Origin: an uncultured Prevotella sp.
GTDB taxonomy: Bacteria > Bacteroidota > Bacteroidia > Bacteroidales > Bacteroidaceae
Length of the DNA stretch: 64,000 bases
Assembly (NCBI GenBank): GCA_905233985.1
Contig: CAJOFA010000003.1
Coordinates: 1-64,000, forward strand
Reading direction: 5' to 3'
Below are positions 25,451 to 34,591 of the stretch, one piece after another. The stretch's first letter is position 1. Each line of letters opens with the position of its first letter. The notes beneath the pieces were generated by a model. It worked only from the letters and a program-made list of their open reading frames with translations, ran no database searches and was not told the DNA's origin. The position numbers and the translations under genes were made by a program.

Positions 25451-25479
25451 ATCCTTTCTTGCCTGTATTGGCAAGGGGC

Positions 25480-27021
25480 TTAGAAGTTGTAACCGAGGGT
25501 GAGCATGGCCTGATGGCGGTCGTTCTTCACCTCTACGTCGAAGGGCAGGTTAGGCAGGTTTTCTTCGTTACCGGCGAACGGCAGGAACTGTCCCTTCTGC
25601 GTAGAGAACTGGTAAGCCAGGTCAATGGTGAACTTCTCGAGCGTGAAGCCGACACCGGCTGTAATGCGGTGGGTGTCGTCCCAGTTGACATAGTCGGTCA
25701 CGGAAGAGTCATAGTTACCGAATGACCAGACATCAACACCACGGTAAGCGTCTTTCTTATACATCGGCGACACGTAGTTATAGCCCAGACGGACGGCGAT
25801 GCTCGGGTCGGGACGGAACTCGGCACCCAGCTTCAGCGTGGAAACGCCCTTGAGGGTCTGTTGGATGTGGCTGTTCATGTCGGTGTCGGGATCAGAGTAG
25901 TCACCGTAGTGACCGCTGCCGCCTGTCTTGATGCGAGCATCGGTGGCGCTGTAGTCGGCGTACTCATAGGTAGCACCGAGGGCCACCTGTGTGCCGATGG
26001 TGTGACCAAGGCTGACACCGAACTTCCACGGTGTGCGAAACTCGTACTCGTTGCTGCCGTCACGACGACCGTAGTCGTAGATCTGGTCATTCAATGCCAG
26101 CGTGGTGTTGTTGCGGGTCTTGATGTTAAAGAAGGTCGGCGTGTGTACATAGAGTCCGACGCGGAAGGGTGAATACTCCACAGGGCGGAAGATGACACCG
26201 AGCTTCAGGTCAACACCCGTACCGTCTATTTGGCGGTTGTCTTCAAGGGTGGTGGTGTTCAGGCCCAGTTCATTGCTTCTGATATTCTCGTCATAGAGTG
26301 TGCGGCAGTTGTAGTCAATGCTATAGACACCAATAGAACCGCCTAAGTAAACGCGGTTGTTGATGTTGCCGCTGACGTTGAAGTTGAACTCAGCCATATA
26401 ACCCTTGGCACCGCGGTTGAAGGCGTAGTCCTCACCGTCGAAGGCATAGGCATCGGTATTGAACTCACCATTGTCAAGAATGAGGTTGGTGTCGTAGAGC
26501 GACTCGTGATAGAGCGCATCTTCCTGGCTATAGGTGAGGTCGCTGCTGCTTTCGATGCATCCTTGACGGAACTTATTGTAGGTGAGTTTCGACTGCGAAG
26601 CACCGTCAAGGCGGTCAACAACGCGCAGAATCTGGTTGAAGTTGCGATGCTTGCTGTAGTTGACACCGATGTTGAGGAACGACTGTGTCTTTCCACTGGT
26701 GTTGGAGCTCCAGACGAAGCCAGCCTGGTCGAACGAGACGTGCGTCTTGTCGGTATTGGCAAAACTCTCTACCTCCGGCTGTGAAACGAGGCTGAAGGTG
26801 CCACGGAACTGCGAGCTGCGGAAGAGACCGATACCTGCGGGGTTGGTACTCATGGTGGAGAGGTCGGCACCAAGAGCCTCCATCGCACCACCCATACCGA
26901 CATAGCGGGCTGTTCCGGTCAGATCGGAACCTGAGAGATTAGCAATCTCGTATGTCTCCTGAGCTGCTGCGGGCATCACCGATGCCACAAGAAGTGCAGC
27001 AAATAATATCTTCTTTTTCAT
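25480..27021 (-). CDS. FadL/OmpP1/TodX-type outer-membrane transport protein
   Basis: 513 residues, signal peptide 1-20 (ending AAAQE), then the family start TARYVGMGGAMEALGADLSTMSTNPAGIGL and a long run of alternating beta strands ending in a terminal aromatic residue (LTLGYNF). Predicted 14-strand barrel for uptake of hydrophobic compounds; Bacteroidota members are often labelled hemin receptor. Lies 54 nt behind the Gly/Tyr-rich gene with ACTATGA heptamers between, so probably co-transcribed. Confidence 0.88.
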   Translation of the reverse strand: MKKKILFAALLVASVMPAAAQETYEIANLSGSDLTGTARYVGMGGAMEALGADLSTMSTNPAGIGLFRSSQFRGTFSLVSQPEVESFANTDKTHVSFDQAGFVWSSNTSGKTQSFLNIGVNYSKHRNFNQILRVVDRLDGASQSKLTYNKFRQGCIESSSDLTYSQEDALYHESLYDTNLILDNGEFNTDAYAFDGEDYAFNRGAKGYMAEFNFNVSGNINNRVYLGGSIGVYSIDYNCRTLYDENIRSNELGLNTTTLEDNRQIDGTGVDLKLGVIFRPVEYSPFRVGLYVHTPTFFNIKTRNNTTLALNDQIYDYGRRDGSNEYEFRTPWKFGVSLGHTIGTQVALGATYEYADYSATDARIKTGGSGHYGDYSDPDTDMNSHIQQTLKGVSTLKLGAEFRPDPSIAVRLGYNYVSPMYKKDAYRGVDVWSFGNYDSSVTDYVNWDDTHRITAGVGFTLEKFTIDLAYQFSTQKGQFLPFAGNEENLPNLPFDVEVKNDRHQAMLTLGYNF

Positions 27022-27036
27022 AACTATCTACTTTAA

Positions 27037-27064
27037 ACTATGAATTATGAACTATGAACTATGA
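27037..27064. repeat. ACTATGA heptamer array x4
   Basis: Four units (second is ATTATGA) fill half of the junction between the gene ending at 27076 and the FadL-like start at 27021. Confidence 0.85.
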
Positions 27065-27075
27065 ACTTCATTGAC

Positions 27076-28029
27076 TTATCTGTGACGTCCGAAGCCACCT
27101 CCGCCACCGGAGCCGCCACGCGAGCCACCACCGCTACTGCCTCCGAAGGAGCCGCCACCGCTATTGCCGCCACGTGTCCCGAAGGAGCCGGAGTTGTTAC
27201 TGGGAGGCGTGTAGCTATTGTTACGCGGTGTGTAGCTGTTGTTGTTGCGAGGCGTTGTGGTGTCGCCGCGACGTGATGCGCCGAACGTGCCGCGAGAGGT
27301 TGACGTTCTTGGCGTAGTAGTGGTACGGGTACGCGTATTGCCGAACGAGTTACGCGGAGTCTGACGCGTTGCGCCGTAGTACTCTACACCATGACGTACT
27401 GTCGGTGTGGTTGGGTAGTAGTGAGAACCGCCACGGTAGCTTCCGTAGTAGTAACCGCCATAGTACGGGCCATAATAGCCGTAGCTGTAATACGGGCCAT
27501 ACCAGTTGTACCAGCGGTAGCCGTAGGGATAGTAGCCGTAATAGCCGTAGTACCAGGGGTCGTACCAGGGATCATACCAGCTGTAGTAGCCATAATAGCC
27601 ATAGCGACCATAGCGGTAGGGTGAATACCAGCTGTCATAGTACCAGGGCGAGAGCAACGCAGCCCGACCTGCATCATAGCCAGCCCAGAAATCGGCACTC
27701 GGCGAATAGTCGTCGAAACGGCTCATGCGCTCCGTGTAGCGATAGTCATCGGGATCGACATAGCTTGAGTCGGGATAGACACCGGCGATGCTGTCCATAT
27801 ATATCACGTCATTGCCCAGCGAGTCGATGACCTGATAGGCGCTACCACGACGGTTGTAATCGTCCACGCTGCGCCGCGAGCCGATGTAGTAGGTTTCGCG
27901 CGGCATGCCATACTCGCGCGCCGTCTGTTCTGCCAACTCCTTCGTGGGTACGAAATAGAGGTCGTCCTGCGCTAAAAGGTTGAGCGGCAGGAAGGCAGCA
28001 ATGATTGATAACATGACTAACTTTTTCAT
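27076..28029 (-). CDS. Exported Tyr- and Gly-rich low-complexity protein
   Basis: 317 residues: signal peptide (MKKLVMLSIIAAFLPLNLLAQ), a short ordered N-terminal part with YFVPTKELAEQTAREYG and QVIDSLGNDVIYMDS, a Tyr/Trp/Gly/Pro-rich stretch (WYDPWYYGYYGYYPYG) and a Ser/Thr/Arg/Gly-rich tail ending GGGGGFGRHR. Unknown function. Sequence bias suggests a surface or envelope adhesive or an assembly-prone tail. Start placed at 28029 before the signal peptide. Confidence 0.75.
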   Translation of the reverse strand: MKKLVMLSIIAAFLPLNLLAQDDLYFVPTKELAEQTAREYGMPRETYYIGSRRSVDDYNRRGSAYQVIDSLGNDVIYMDSIAGVYPDSSYVDPDDYRYTERMSRFDDYSPSADFWAGYDAGRAALLSPWYYDSWYSPYRYGRYGYYGYYSWYDPWYDPWYYGYYGYYPYGYRWYNWYGPYYSYGYYGPYYGGYYYGSYRGGSHYYPTTPTVRHGVEYYGATRQTPRNSFGNTRTRTTTTPRTSTSRGTFGASRRGDTTTPRNNNSYTPRNNSYTPPSNNSGSFGTRGGNSGGGSFGGSSGGGSRGGSGGGGGFGRHR

Positions 28030-28091
28030 ATTCTTTAGAAGTTTTATTGTTTCACGATGCAAAAATAATCATAAATTTGGTGCAAAATTAA

Positions 28092-28122
28092 GGAAAAACC
28101 CTAAAACGCGATAGGTTTTTCC
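28092..28122. promoter_or_regulatory. Inverted repeat in divergent promoter region
   Basis: GGAAAAACC (28092-28100) and GGTTTTTCC (28114-28122) are perfect complements, immediately upstream of the prmA -7 element TACTTTTG (28134-28141). It could be an operator or a hairpin shared by the divergent genes. Confidence 0.4.
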
Positions 28123-28160
28123 CTATTTTTAACTACTTTTGTAGCAAAATACATGAAATC

Positions 28161-29033
28161 ATGAAGTATTACGAAGTAAAATTCAGCATCTCGTGTCCTT
28201 CGGAAAACATGATGCAGGACGCACGCGACCTGCTGTCGGCACTGGCTGGCGAGGCAGGTTTTGAGACTTTTGAAGAGACGGAAAACGGCATCACGGGCTA
28301 CGTGCAGCAACAACTGTTCGAGCAGGACGTCCTTGACGCTGCCATCAGCGACTTCCCCATGAACGACATACACATTATATATAATGTACGCGAAGCGGAG
28401 GACAAGGACTGGAACGAGCAGTGGGAACAGGAGGGCTTCGAGCCGATTGTCGTGGGACGCATCATCGTCCACGACGGACGACATGAGATAGATATTAGTG
28501 ATTCTAGAATATTTATAGAAATCGACGCTAAAATGGCCTTTGGCACGGGGACGCACGAGACCACCCGCATGATGTTGGCGGCACTGGAGGAGCAATTTGA
28601 GGTCAATGCCCCGCACTCTGTCCTTGACTGTGGCACGGGAACCGGCATTCTGGCCATTGCTGCCCTCAAGCTGGGCGCAGAGAAAGCCGTGGGCTACGAC
28701 ATCGACGAATGGAGTGCCGACAACGCCCACCACAATGCAGTCATCAACCGCGTGGACGAATGCTTCACTTCACTTCTGGGCGACGCCTCGGTGCTTGACG
28801 GCATCCAAGAGACTTTTGACGTGGTGATGGCCAACATCAACCGCAACATTCTGCTGGCAGATATGGAACGCATGCGCCAGCACATGCACAAAGATTCCGT
28901 GTTGCTGCTCAGCGGTTTCTACAAGAACGATGTGCCATTACTCCAAGAAAAAGCCCACTCGCTGGGGCTGCGTCTTACCGGAGAGCGCAATGACGGTGAA
29001 TGGGCATCTTTGACGTTGAAATACGAAAATTGA
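28161..29033 (+). CDS. prmA: Ribosomal protein L11 methyltransferase PrmA
   Basis: 290 residues. N-terminal substrate-recognition domain and a class I SAM methyltransferase with SVLDCGTGTGILAIAALKLGA (motif I), DIDEWSADNA and VMANINRNIL (N-I-N motif). Trimethylates L11. It is preceded by TACTTTTG. A three-codon frame (ATG AAA TCA TGA) overlaps its start. It converges with the dnaJ-like gene with a 3-nt gap. Confidence 0.93.
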   Translation: MKYYEVKFSISCPSENMMQDARDLLSALAGEAGFETFEETENGITGYVQQQLFEQDVLDAAISDFPMNDIHIIYNVREAEDKDWNEQWEQEGFEPIVVGRIIVHDGRHEIDISDSRIFIEIDAKMAFGTGTHETTRMMLAALEEQFEVNAPHSVLDCGTGTGILAIAALKLGAEKAVGYDIDEWSADNAHHNAVINRVDECFTSLLGDASVLDGIQETFDVVMANINRNILLADMERMRQHMHKDSVLLLSGFYKNDVPLLQEKAHSLGLRLTGERNDGEWASLTLKYEN

Positions 29034-29036
29034 AAG

Positions 29037-29723
29037 TTATCCTCTCAAAGCTTCTGTCAATAGTTTCTTCTGTTGTTCCGTGAGGTTCTGGGGCAAAGTG
29101 ACGTTATAGGTAAGGATAAGGTCTTGCCCGTTCTGTCCCTTGCCACGCAGACGCACCTTGGTACCAGGCTGTGTGCCGGGTTTGATCTTCAGCTTCACCC
29201 GCGTGCCGTTATTGATGTTCACCATCACGTCGCCACCCAGCAGCGCCGTATAGAGGTCGAGGGTTACTGACGCATGTGACTCTGTTGGTGCGAAGGGTGA
29301 CGAGAACCCACCGAAGCCCGTCGAACGCTGATGACCACCGGCTGTCCTTTGCCGTCCGCCACCGAAGAGACTCTCAAAGAAGGAGGAGAATCCCCCACCC
29401 TGTCCTGTAAAGCCAGAGAAATCAAAACCGTCGAAGGGGTTGCCTCCGCCACCACCGCCAAATCCGCCGGAAGCTCCCTTACCTCCGAAGCCCTCTGCCT
29501 GGCGCCACTGCTCACCATATTGGTCGTACTTGGCACGCTTCTCGGGGTCGCCTATGACATCGTAGGCCTCAGACAAAGCCTGAAACTTCGCCTTAGCCTT
29601 CGGGTCGTCGGGATGCAGGTCAGGATGGAACTGCTTGGCACGCTTGAGGTAGGCCTTCTTCACATCCTTCTGTGGAATGTTCTTGTCAACACCCAGAATC
29701 TTATAATAATCTACAAATGCCAT
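29037..29723 (-). CDS. DnaJ/CbpA-like co-chaperone, short form
   Basis: 228 residues: J domain with HPD (about 1-70), Gly/Phe-rich linker (about 78-150) and a single C-terminal substrate-binding domain (VTLDLYTALLGGDVMVN, LRGKGQNGQDLIL). There is no zinc-finger region, and one beta domain where full CbpA has two, so it is a short DnaJ-like partner for DnaK. Confidence 0.88.
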   Translation of the reverse strand: MAFVDYYKILGVDKNIPQKDVKKAYLKRAKQFHPDLHPDDPKAKAKFQALSEAYDVIGDPEKRAKYDQYGEQWRQAEGFGGKGASGGFGGGGGGNPFDGFDFSGFTGQGGGFSSFFESLFGGGRQRTAGGHQRSTGFGGFSSPFAPTESHASVTLDLYTALLGGDVMVNINNGTRVKLKIKPGTQPGTKVRLRGKGQNGQDLILTYNVTLPQNLTEQQKKLLTEALRG

Positions 29724-29786
29724 AATTCCTAAAGTTTAACGTTTTACATTTTTTCTATGAAAAACACAGCAAAATCCGTGCCGATG

Positions 29787-29818
29787 TTTGGCGGTGTCAA
29801 AATAAATGCGTACTTTTG
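29787..29818 (+). promoter_or_regulatory. Promoter of the UshA-like gene
   Basis: TTTG 29787-29790, 20-nt spacer, TACTTTTG 29811-29818, 21 nt before the ATG at 29839. Confidence 0.85.
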
Positions 29819-29838
29819 CAGAAAATACTATTAAAATT

Positions 29839-31566
29839 ATGACCAGAAGACTCATCACACTCAGCTTAGCCATGCTTTGCTCAACCATTTCCATCATGGC
29901 ACAAGACAAGAAAGTGACGCTGCACATCCTTGAAACCAGCGATGTCCATGGGGCATTCTTCCCCATAGACTTTTTCAACAACAAACCGCTGTCAGGCTCT
30001 ATGGCTCGCGTCAGCACCTATGTCAACAGACTCCGTCAGCAACACGGTGAGAATGTCATCCTGCTCGACAACGGTGACATTCTTCAGGGGCAGCCGACCT
30101 GCTACTACTACAACTTCATCAAGACCGATGTCAAAAATATTGCCGCTGAGGTCATCAACTATATGCGCTACGACGCCCAGACTTTCGGCAACCACGACGT
30201 GGAGCCGGGACATGCCGTCTATGACAAGTGGATTCGTGACGTGGAGTGCCCGATGCTGGGTGCCAACATCATTGACACGAAGACCAATCAGCCCTACGTT
30301 AAGCCTTATATCATTGTGGAGCGTAGCGGCGTGAAAGTTGCCATCATCGGACTGCTGACTCCAGCCATTCCCAACTGGCTCAACGAAGCCCTGTGGAAAG
30401 GGCTGCGCTTTGAAGAGATGGTCAGCGCGGCACGTTACTGGGTCAATTATGTCAAGGAGAAGGAACAGCCTGACGTTATCTGCGGATTGTTCCACAGCGG
30501 ATGGGACGGCGGCATCGTCACGTCACAATATGAAGAAGATGCCTCGAAAGCCATTGCCGAGACGGTTGACGGCTTTGACATCATCTTCTTCGGCCACGAC
30601 CACATCGAGCATAACATCACCACCGACAATGGCGTGCTCTGTCTCGACCCTTCCAACAACGCCCTGAAGGTGGCAGACGCTACTATAGAACTGACCAAGC
30701 AGAACGGACGCTGGAAGATAACACGCAAGGAAGGTCAGTTGGCCGATGTCCGAAAAGAGCCTATTGACGAGCAGTTTGTCCGTCACTTCCAACCTTCCGT
30801 CGATAATGTCAAGAACTATGTCAACAGACGCATCGGTTTCTTCACCCGTCCTATCCGGAGCCGTGACTGTTTCTTCGGTTCTGCACCGTTCACCGACTTC
30901 ATCCAGAACCTCCAGTTGAAGATTACCGGCGCCGACGTTGCCTTTAACGCTCCCCTGTCATTCAACTCGGAAATCAGCGAGGGTGACGTCTATGTCCGCG
31001 ATATGTTCAAGCTCTACCGCTACGAGAACAAGCTGTATGTCATGCGGATGACCGGCAAGGAGATTCGCGGCCATCTGGAAATGAGCTACGACCTCTGGGT
31101 GAACAACATGCAAAGCCCCGACGATCACATCATGCTGCTCAACGACGAGGCACGCGACGACAAGCAGCGCTACGGATTTAAGAACCTCACCTTCAACTTC
31201 GACTCTGCTGCCGGCATCGACTATGAGGTGGATGTCACTAAGCCCGACGGACAGAAGGTGCGCATCCTCCGCATGTCGAACGGCGAACCCTTCGATGAAA
31301 ACAAGTGGTACAAGGTGGCACTTAACAGCTATCGCGGCAACGGTGGCGGCGAGTTGCTGACACGAGGTGCCGGCATCCCCAAGGATTCGCTCGACAGCCG
31401 CATCATCTACATGAGCGACCTTGACCAGCGCTATTATCTGACACAAGAGATAGAACGCATGGGCACCGTTACCCCTACTGCTAACAACAATTGGCGCTTC
31501 GTGCCTGCTGAATGGGCAGAGCCAGCATTGAAGCGCGACCGTAAAATCATCTTCGGAGACAAATGA
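29839..31566 (+). CDS. UshA-like 5'-nucleotidase / cyclic phosphodiesterase
   Basis: 575 residues. Signal peptide (MTRRLITLSLAMLCSTISIMAQ), calcineurin-like metallophosphatase domain with ETSDVHG, LDNGDILQG, FGNHDVE, FHSGWDGG and FGHDHIE, and a C-terminal 5'-nucleotidase domain (NSYRGNGGGELLTRG). Hydrolyses nucleotides or 2',3'-cyclic nucleotides in the periplasm. Its stop overlaps the nudC start (ATGA), a functional pairing with another nucleotide hydrolase. Confidence 0.92.
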   Translation: MTRRLITLSLAMLCSTISIMAQDKKVTLHILETSDVHGAFFPIDFFNNKPLSGSMARVSTYVNRLRQQHGENVILLDNGDILQGQPTCYYYNFIKTDVKNIAAEVINYMRYDAQTFGNHDVEPGHAVYDKWIRDVECPMLGANIIDTKTNQPYVKPYIIVERSGVKVAIIGLLTPAIPNWLNEALWKGLRFEEMVSAARYWVNYVKEKEQPDVICGLFHSGWDGGIVTSQYEEDASKAIAETVDGFDIIFFGHDHIEHNITTDNGVLCLDPSNNALKVADATIELTKQNGRWKITRKEGQLADVRKEPIDEQFVRHFQPSVDNVKNYVNRRIGFFTRPIRSRDCFFGSAPFTDFIQNLQLKITGADVAFNAPLSFNSEISEGDVYVRDMFKLYRYENKLYVMRMTGKEIRGHLEMSYDLWVNNMQSPDDHIMLLNDEARDDKQRYGFKNLTFNFDSAAGIDYEVDVTKPDGQKVRILRMSNGEPFDENKWYKVALNSYRGNGGGELLTRGAGIPKDSLDSRIIYMSDLDQRYYLTQEIERMGTVTPTANNNWRFVPAEWAEPALKRDRKIIFGDK

Positions 31567-32309
31567 GATACTTCGTTTTCTGTCAGGACGAGCTGCTGCT
31601 GCAGCGAACTGCCAAGGGTTATGTCATTCCACAGGGTGACGAGCCGCCTACGGAGCTGAAACCTTGGACGCATGTGCTCAACGTCGATGGCGACAAGACC
31701 TACCGCATCGACCAGCCGTTGGAGCCGACCGATTGCTACGAGATGTGTGGACTACGCAAAAGCTACTACAAGCTGAGTACCGAGGAATACCTGAAAGCCG
31801 GTAAGTGTCATGAACTGCTTTACTGGGACCAGAACACGCGCTTCTGTGGCGTGTGCAGCGGCACTATGAAGATGCATACTGACATCTCCAAGCGCTGTGA
31901 GCAATGCGGCAAGGAAGTGTGGCCACAGCTGGCTACTGCCGTCATCGTACTCATTCACCGCGGCGACGAGGTGCTGCTGGTACACGCCCGTAACTTCCGC
32001 ACCGATTTCTATGGTTTAGTGGCAGGTTTTGTGGAGACAGGCGAGACGCTGGAAGAGGCCGTTCACCGCGAGGTCAGGGAAGAGACAGGCATCCGCATCA
32101 AGAACCTGCGCTATTTCGGTTCACAGCCTTGGCCCTACCCGTGCGGTCTGATGGTAGGCTTCAATGCCGACTACGAATCGGGAGAGATACAGCTGCAACG
32201 CTCAGAACTTTCCAATGGCGCGTGGTACCGCAAAAATAACCTGCCCACCATCCCCGAGAAACTCTCCATAGCCCGAAAGCTCATCGATGCCTGGCTGGAA
32301 GAAGAATAG
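31563..32309 (+). CDS. nudC: NADH pyrophosphatase NudC (RNA de-NADding type)
   Basis: 248 residues. Zinc ribbon (CGVC ... CEQCG), Nudix box GFVETGETLEEAVHREVREETG and the NudC signature SQPWPYP (usual SQPWPFP). Cleaves NAD(H) and removes NAD caps from RNA. Coupled to the upstream nucleotidase by a 4-nt overlap. Confidence 0.95.
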   Translation: MRYFVFCQDELLLQRTAKGYVIPQGDEPPTELKPWTHVLNVDGDKTYRIDQPLEPTDCYEMCGLRKSYYKLSTEEYLKAGKCHELLYWDQNTRFCGVCSGTMKMHTDISKRCEQCGKEVWPQLATAVIVLIHRGDEVLLVHARNFRTDFYGLVAGFVETGETLEEAVHREVREETGIRIKNLRYFGSQPWPYPCGLMVGFNADYESGEIQLQRSELSNGAWYRKNNLPTIPEKLSIARKLIDAWLEEE

Positions 32310-32330
32310 TATGACCCTTGTTCATCAGGT

Positions 32331-33680
32331 ATGCAGAAAGTCAGAACCCTCATCATCAGCCTTGCAGTAGTGTTTACCCTACTGCTGACTGCCCATGCCT
32401 GGTACCATTATCAGCCGAAGGAGCTCGGCGTGCGCAATACTCCGCTAACGACAAGAACCATACTCCTTGTCCACAGGGAGTCAGGCATTGACTCGCTACT
32501 CACCGTGCGGCTTCACTTCAAGGAGGAGATGGCTTACTACCTGCATAGCCATCAGCCCGACGATGAAGAATATGCGATGATTGATGCGCGTAACTATGAG
32601 AACGACAGCATCATCGCTGCACTCAAGGCCGAGAAGGTAACCATACACATCCATCCGCTATGGAGACCTGCCGAGACACAGCGCCACCATACCGTCATCG
32701 CCATGAACGGCTACTGGGACCAGAAAGGCTGGCATCACGGTTTCCCGCCACAGAACCGAGGCATCCTGGTAGATGAAGACGGCTTCTACGAGGGAGAGGT
32801 AGATGAAGACTACTGGCCCGTCGGGGTTGGTACATACAGGGCTTTTGACGGCAGCCTCTATGAAGGAGAATGGGTTGACGGTCGTCGGCACGGGCTAGGC
32901 TATCAGCTCATACCCTATTTCAATATGCAGGTGGGTGCATGGCTGGCCGGCGTCTATAAGGGCGAGCGCCTGAAGTTTACCGAGGAACGCATTTACGGCA
33001 TCGATATCTCACGTCATCAGCACGACATCGAGGGACATTATTATCCCATCAACTGGAAGACGCTGCGCATCACCAGCCTCGGCAAGCACAACGACAAGAA
33101 CGTTGTGGGCGGCAAGAGCGACTACCCCATCTCGTTCATCTACATCAAAGCCACCGAGGGAACCACCGTCACCAACGGCTATTATGCCTCCGACTACAAG
33201 CAGGCACGTGCCCACCGCTTCCGTGTCGGAGCCTATCACTTCTACTCCACCACGTCCGATGCCAGAGATCAGGCACGCCATTTCCTGAAGACAGCCGTCT
33301 TCAATCACAACGACCTGCCGCCGGTGCTCGACATCGAACCTTCCGACGAGAAGGTGGAGGCTATGGGCGGAAAGGAAAAACTGATTGCAGAGATTCGCGT
33401 CTGGCTGAAAGAGGTGGAGCAAGCTGTCGGTGTGCGTCCCATCATCTATATCAACCAGCACATCATCAACACCTATCTCAACGATGCCCCCGACCTGCTG
33501 AAGAATTATACTGTCTGGATGGCACGCTACAGCGAATACATGCCAAATGTAAAACTGAAGTTCTGGCAGTTGTCTATGACGGGCGTTGTCACAGGCATCA
33601 CCAAAGAAGTAGATATCAACGTTTTCAACGGCTACCGCGAACAATGGGAGGAATACGTTGAGACACAGATGATTCCCTAA
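32331..33680 (+). CDS. GH25 lysozyme with MORN repeats
   Basis: 449 residues: N-terminal membrane anchor or signal (about 1-24), a region of unknown fold, MORN-like repeats (FYEGEVDEDYWPVGVGTY, LYEGEWVDGRRHGLGY, about 150-190) and a GH25 muramidase domain (YGIDISRHQ, FIYIKATEGTT, PPVLDIEPSD, about 220-445). The catalytic Asp and Glu are present. It cuts peptidoglycan glycan. The MORN-muramidase combination may localise the enzyme. Converges with DUF5715 gene with a 3-nt gap. Confidence 0.88.
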   Translation: MQKVRTLIISLAVVFTLLLTAHAWYHYQPKELGVRNTPLTTRTILLVHRESGIDSLLTVRLHFKEEMAYYLHSHQPDDEEYAMIDARNYENDSIIAALKAEKVTIHIHPLWRPAETQRHHTVIAMNGYWDQKGWHHGFPPQNRGILVDEDGFYEGEVDEDYWPVGVGTYRAFDGSLYEGEWVDGRRHGLGYQLIPYFNMQVGAWLAGVYKGERLKFTEERIYGIDISRHQHDIEGHYYPINWKTLRITSLGKHNDKNVVGGKSDYPISFIYIKATEGTTVTNGYYASDYKQARAHRFRVGAYHFYSTTSDARDQARHFLKTAVFNHNDLPPVLDIEPSDEKVEAMGGKEKLIAEIRVWLKEVEQAVGVRPIIYINQHIINTYLNDAPDLLKNYTVWMARYSEYMPNVKLKFWQLSMTGVVTGITKEVDINVFNGYREQWEEYVETQMIP

Positions 33681-33683
33681 GTC

Positions 33684-34442
33684 TTATCTCACGGTCATGT
33701 GGAAACAACCCTGTTTCACTTCGTACTTGATATAGCAGCGCTGCTGCTCACGCATGTCACGCAGCACCTCACAAAGCACCCACTTCAGCGTGTCGTTCTG
33801 CACCATGCGACGCTCTGGCCCGTCAGGGTCGCTGACGGTCTTGTAACGGTTGTAACAAATATCAAAGGTAGTTCCGTAGAGATGACAGGAGTTCTCTGTG
33901 GCATTGCCGTTTCGCTTGCGTAGCTTCTCCACGTCCTCCTGTGTACGCAGCAGGCTGGTCACAATGATGCGATGCATCGGCACACCCTTCACATAAAGGC
34001 TGTCCAAGAAGGCACGACCGATGTCCTGCAACAAGATACTGGCACGAGGTACGAGGTAAGGGATAGAGGCTCCCAGCTTATCTACATAGTAATATGGACT
34101 GGCACCGACATACACCAGTTCTTTCATGCGATGCTCTGCATTCTCACGGTTCTGCACAGGTGTCACCCCCCACTGATTGGCTGCTGTCAACTGCACCTCA
34201 TTACTGTCGGGGAAAGCAGAATGATAGCTCTGCACACCCACAATGCGGTGGGGCTTGTTCTTAGGGTTGGCTATAGCAACTGCCACCGGTTCCTGATCAT
34301 GCTGGGGCACTATGGAATCGGTTGCCTCAACGGTCTGCACAGCGGTCCACTGTCTGTCAGAGTCAAAGACAAAGCGGACAAGGGCAAGCAGTGCCACAAC
34401 GATGACAAAGCCTAAAAGGAATCTGTTTTTCGTCAATTTCAT
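33684..34442 (-). CDS. DUF5715 family protein (peptidase M15-like)
   Basis: 252 residues: N-terminal transmembrane anchor (FLLGFVIVVALLALVRFVF) and a C-terminal domain with VTSLLRTQEDVEKLRKRNGNA and SCHLYGTTFDI, a His-x6-Asp arrangement as in VanY/M15 peptidases, ending YEVKQGCFHMTV. Likely envelope peptidoglycan peptidase-like; activity unproven. A short heptamer-derived segment (IPYLVPRASI) sits mid-protein. Start at 34442 fits the promoter. Confidence 0.7.
   Translation of the reverse strand: MKLTKNRFLLGFVIVVALLALVRFVFDSDRQWTAVQTVEATDSIVPQHDQEPVAVAIANPKNKPHRIVGVQSYHSAFPDSNEVQLTAANQWGVTPVQNRENAEHRMKELVYVGASPYYYVDKLGASIPYLVPRASILLQDIGRAFLDSLYVKGVPMHRIIVTSLLRTQEDVEKLRKRNGNATENSCHLYGTTFDICYNRYKTVSDPDGPERRMVQNDTLKWVLCEVLRDMREQQRCYIKYEVKQGCFHMTVR
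34042..34070. repeat. CGAGGTA heptamers inside DUF5715 gene
   Basis: Two CGAGGTA units followed by degenerate AGGGATA and GAGG. They encode YLVPRAS on the minus strand. Confidence 0.65.
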
Positions 34443-34453
34443 CTTTCCGACTG

Positions 34454-34484
34454 CAAAAGTACAAATATGTGAGAACAATACAAA
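34454..34484 (-). promoter_or_regulatory. Promoter of DUF5715 gene
   Basis: Minus strand TTTG (complement of 34481-34484), 19-nt spacer, TACTTTTG (complement of 34454-34461). Confidence 0.75.
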
Positions 34485-34521
34485 ACAAAAACATGTTTTT
34501 TCGTGCGATGGAAGCAAATTC

Positions 34522-34549
34522 TTCATGCTTCATGCTTCATTCTTCATTT
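34522..34549. repeat. TTCATGC/TTCATTC heptamer array x4
   Basis: TTCATGC, TTCATGC, TTCATTC, TTCATTT in the divergent promoter region. They occupy the place of a -33 box before TAATTTTG at 34557-34564, which is the likely -7 element of the aminotransferase gene. Confidence 0.8.
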
Positions 34550-34591
34550 TATTTATTAATTTTGCACCCGATTTACGTAAATTAAACGAAA

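Larger units (their letters stand above)
24370..25479. other. 1.1-kb gene-free interval
   Basis: Holds two different 22-bp repeat arrays (24557-24798 and 25275-25450), a promoter plus strong terminator that together define a possible small RNA (24944-25068), and three GACGGAT heptamers (24914-24937). No coding frame is convincing. The stretch 25110-25270 shows nothing I can name. Confidence 0.8.

Noticed and set aside
25453..25476. Hairpin CTTGCC/GGCAAG behind the FadL-like gene as terminator
   Set aside because: Stem of six without a T run on the minus strand.
28153..28164. Three-codon leader frame overlapping the prmA start
   Set aside because: Too short to be more than chance; no sign of regulation.
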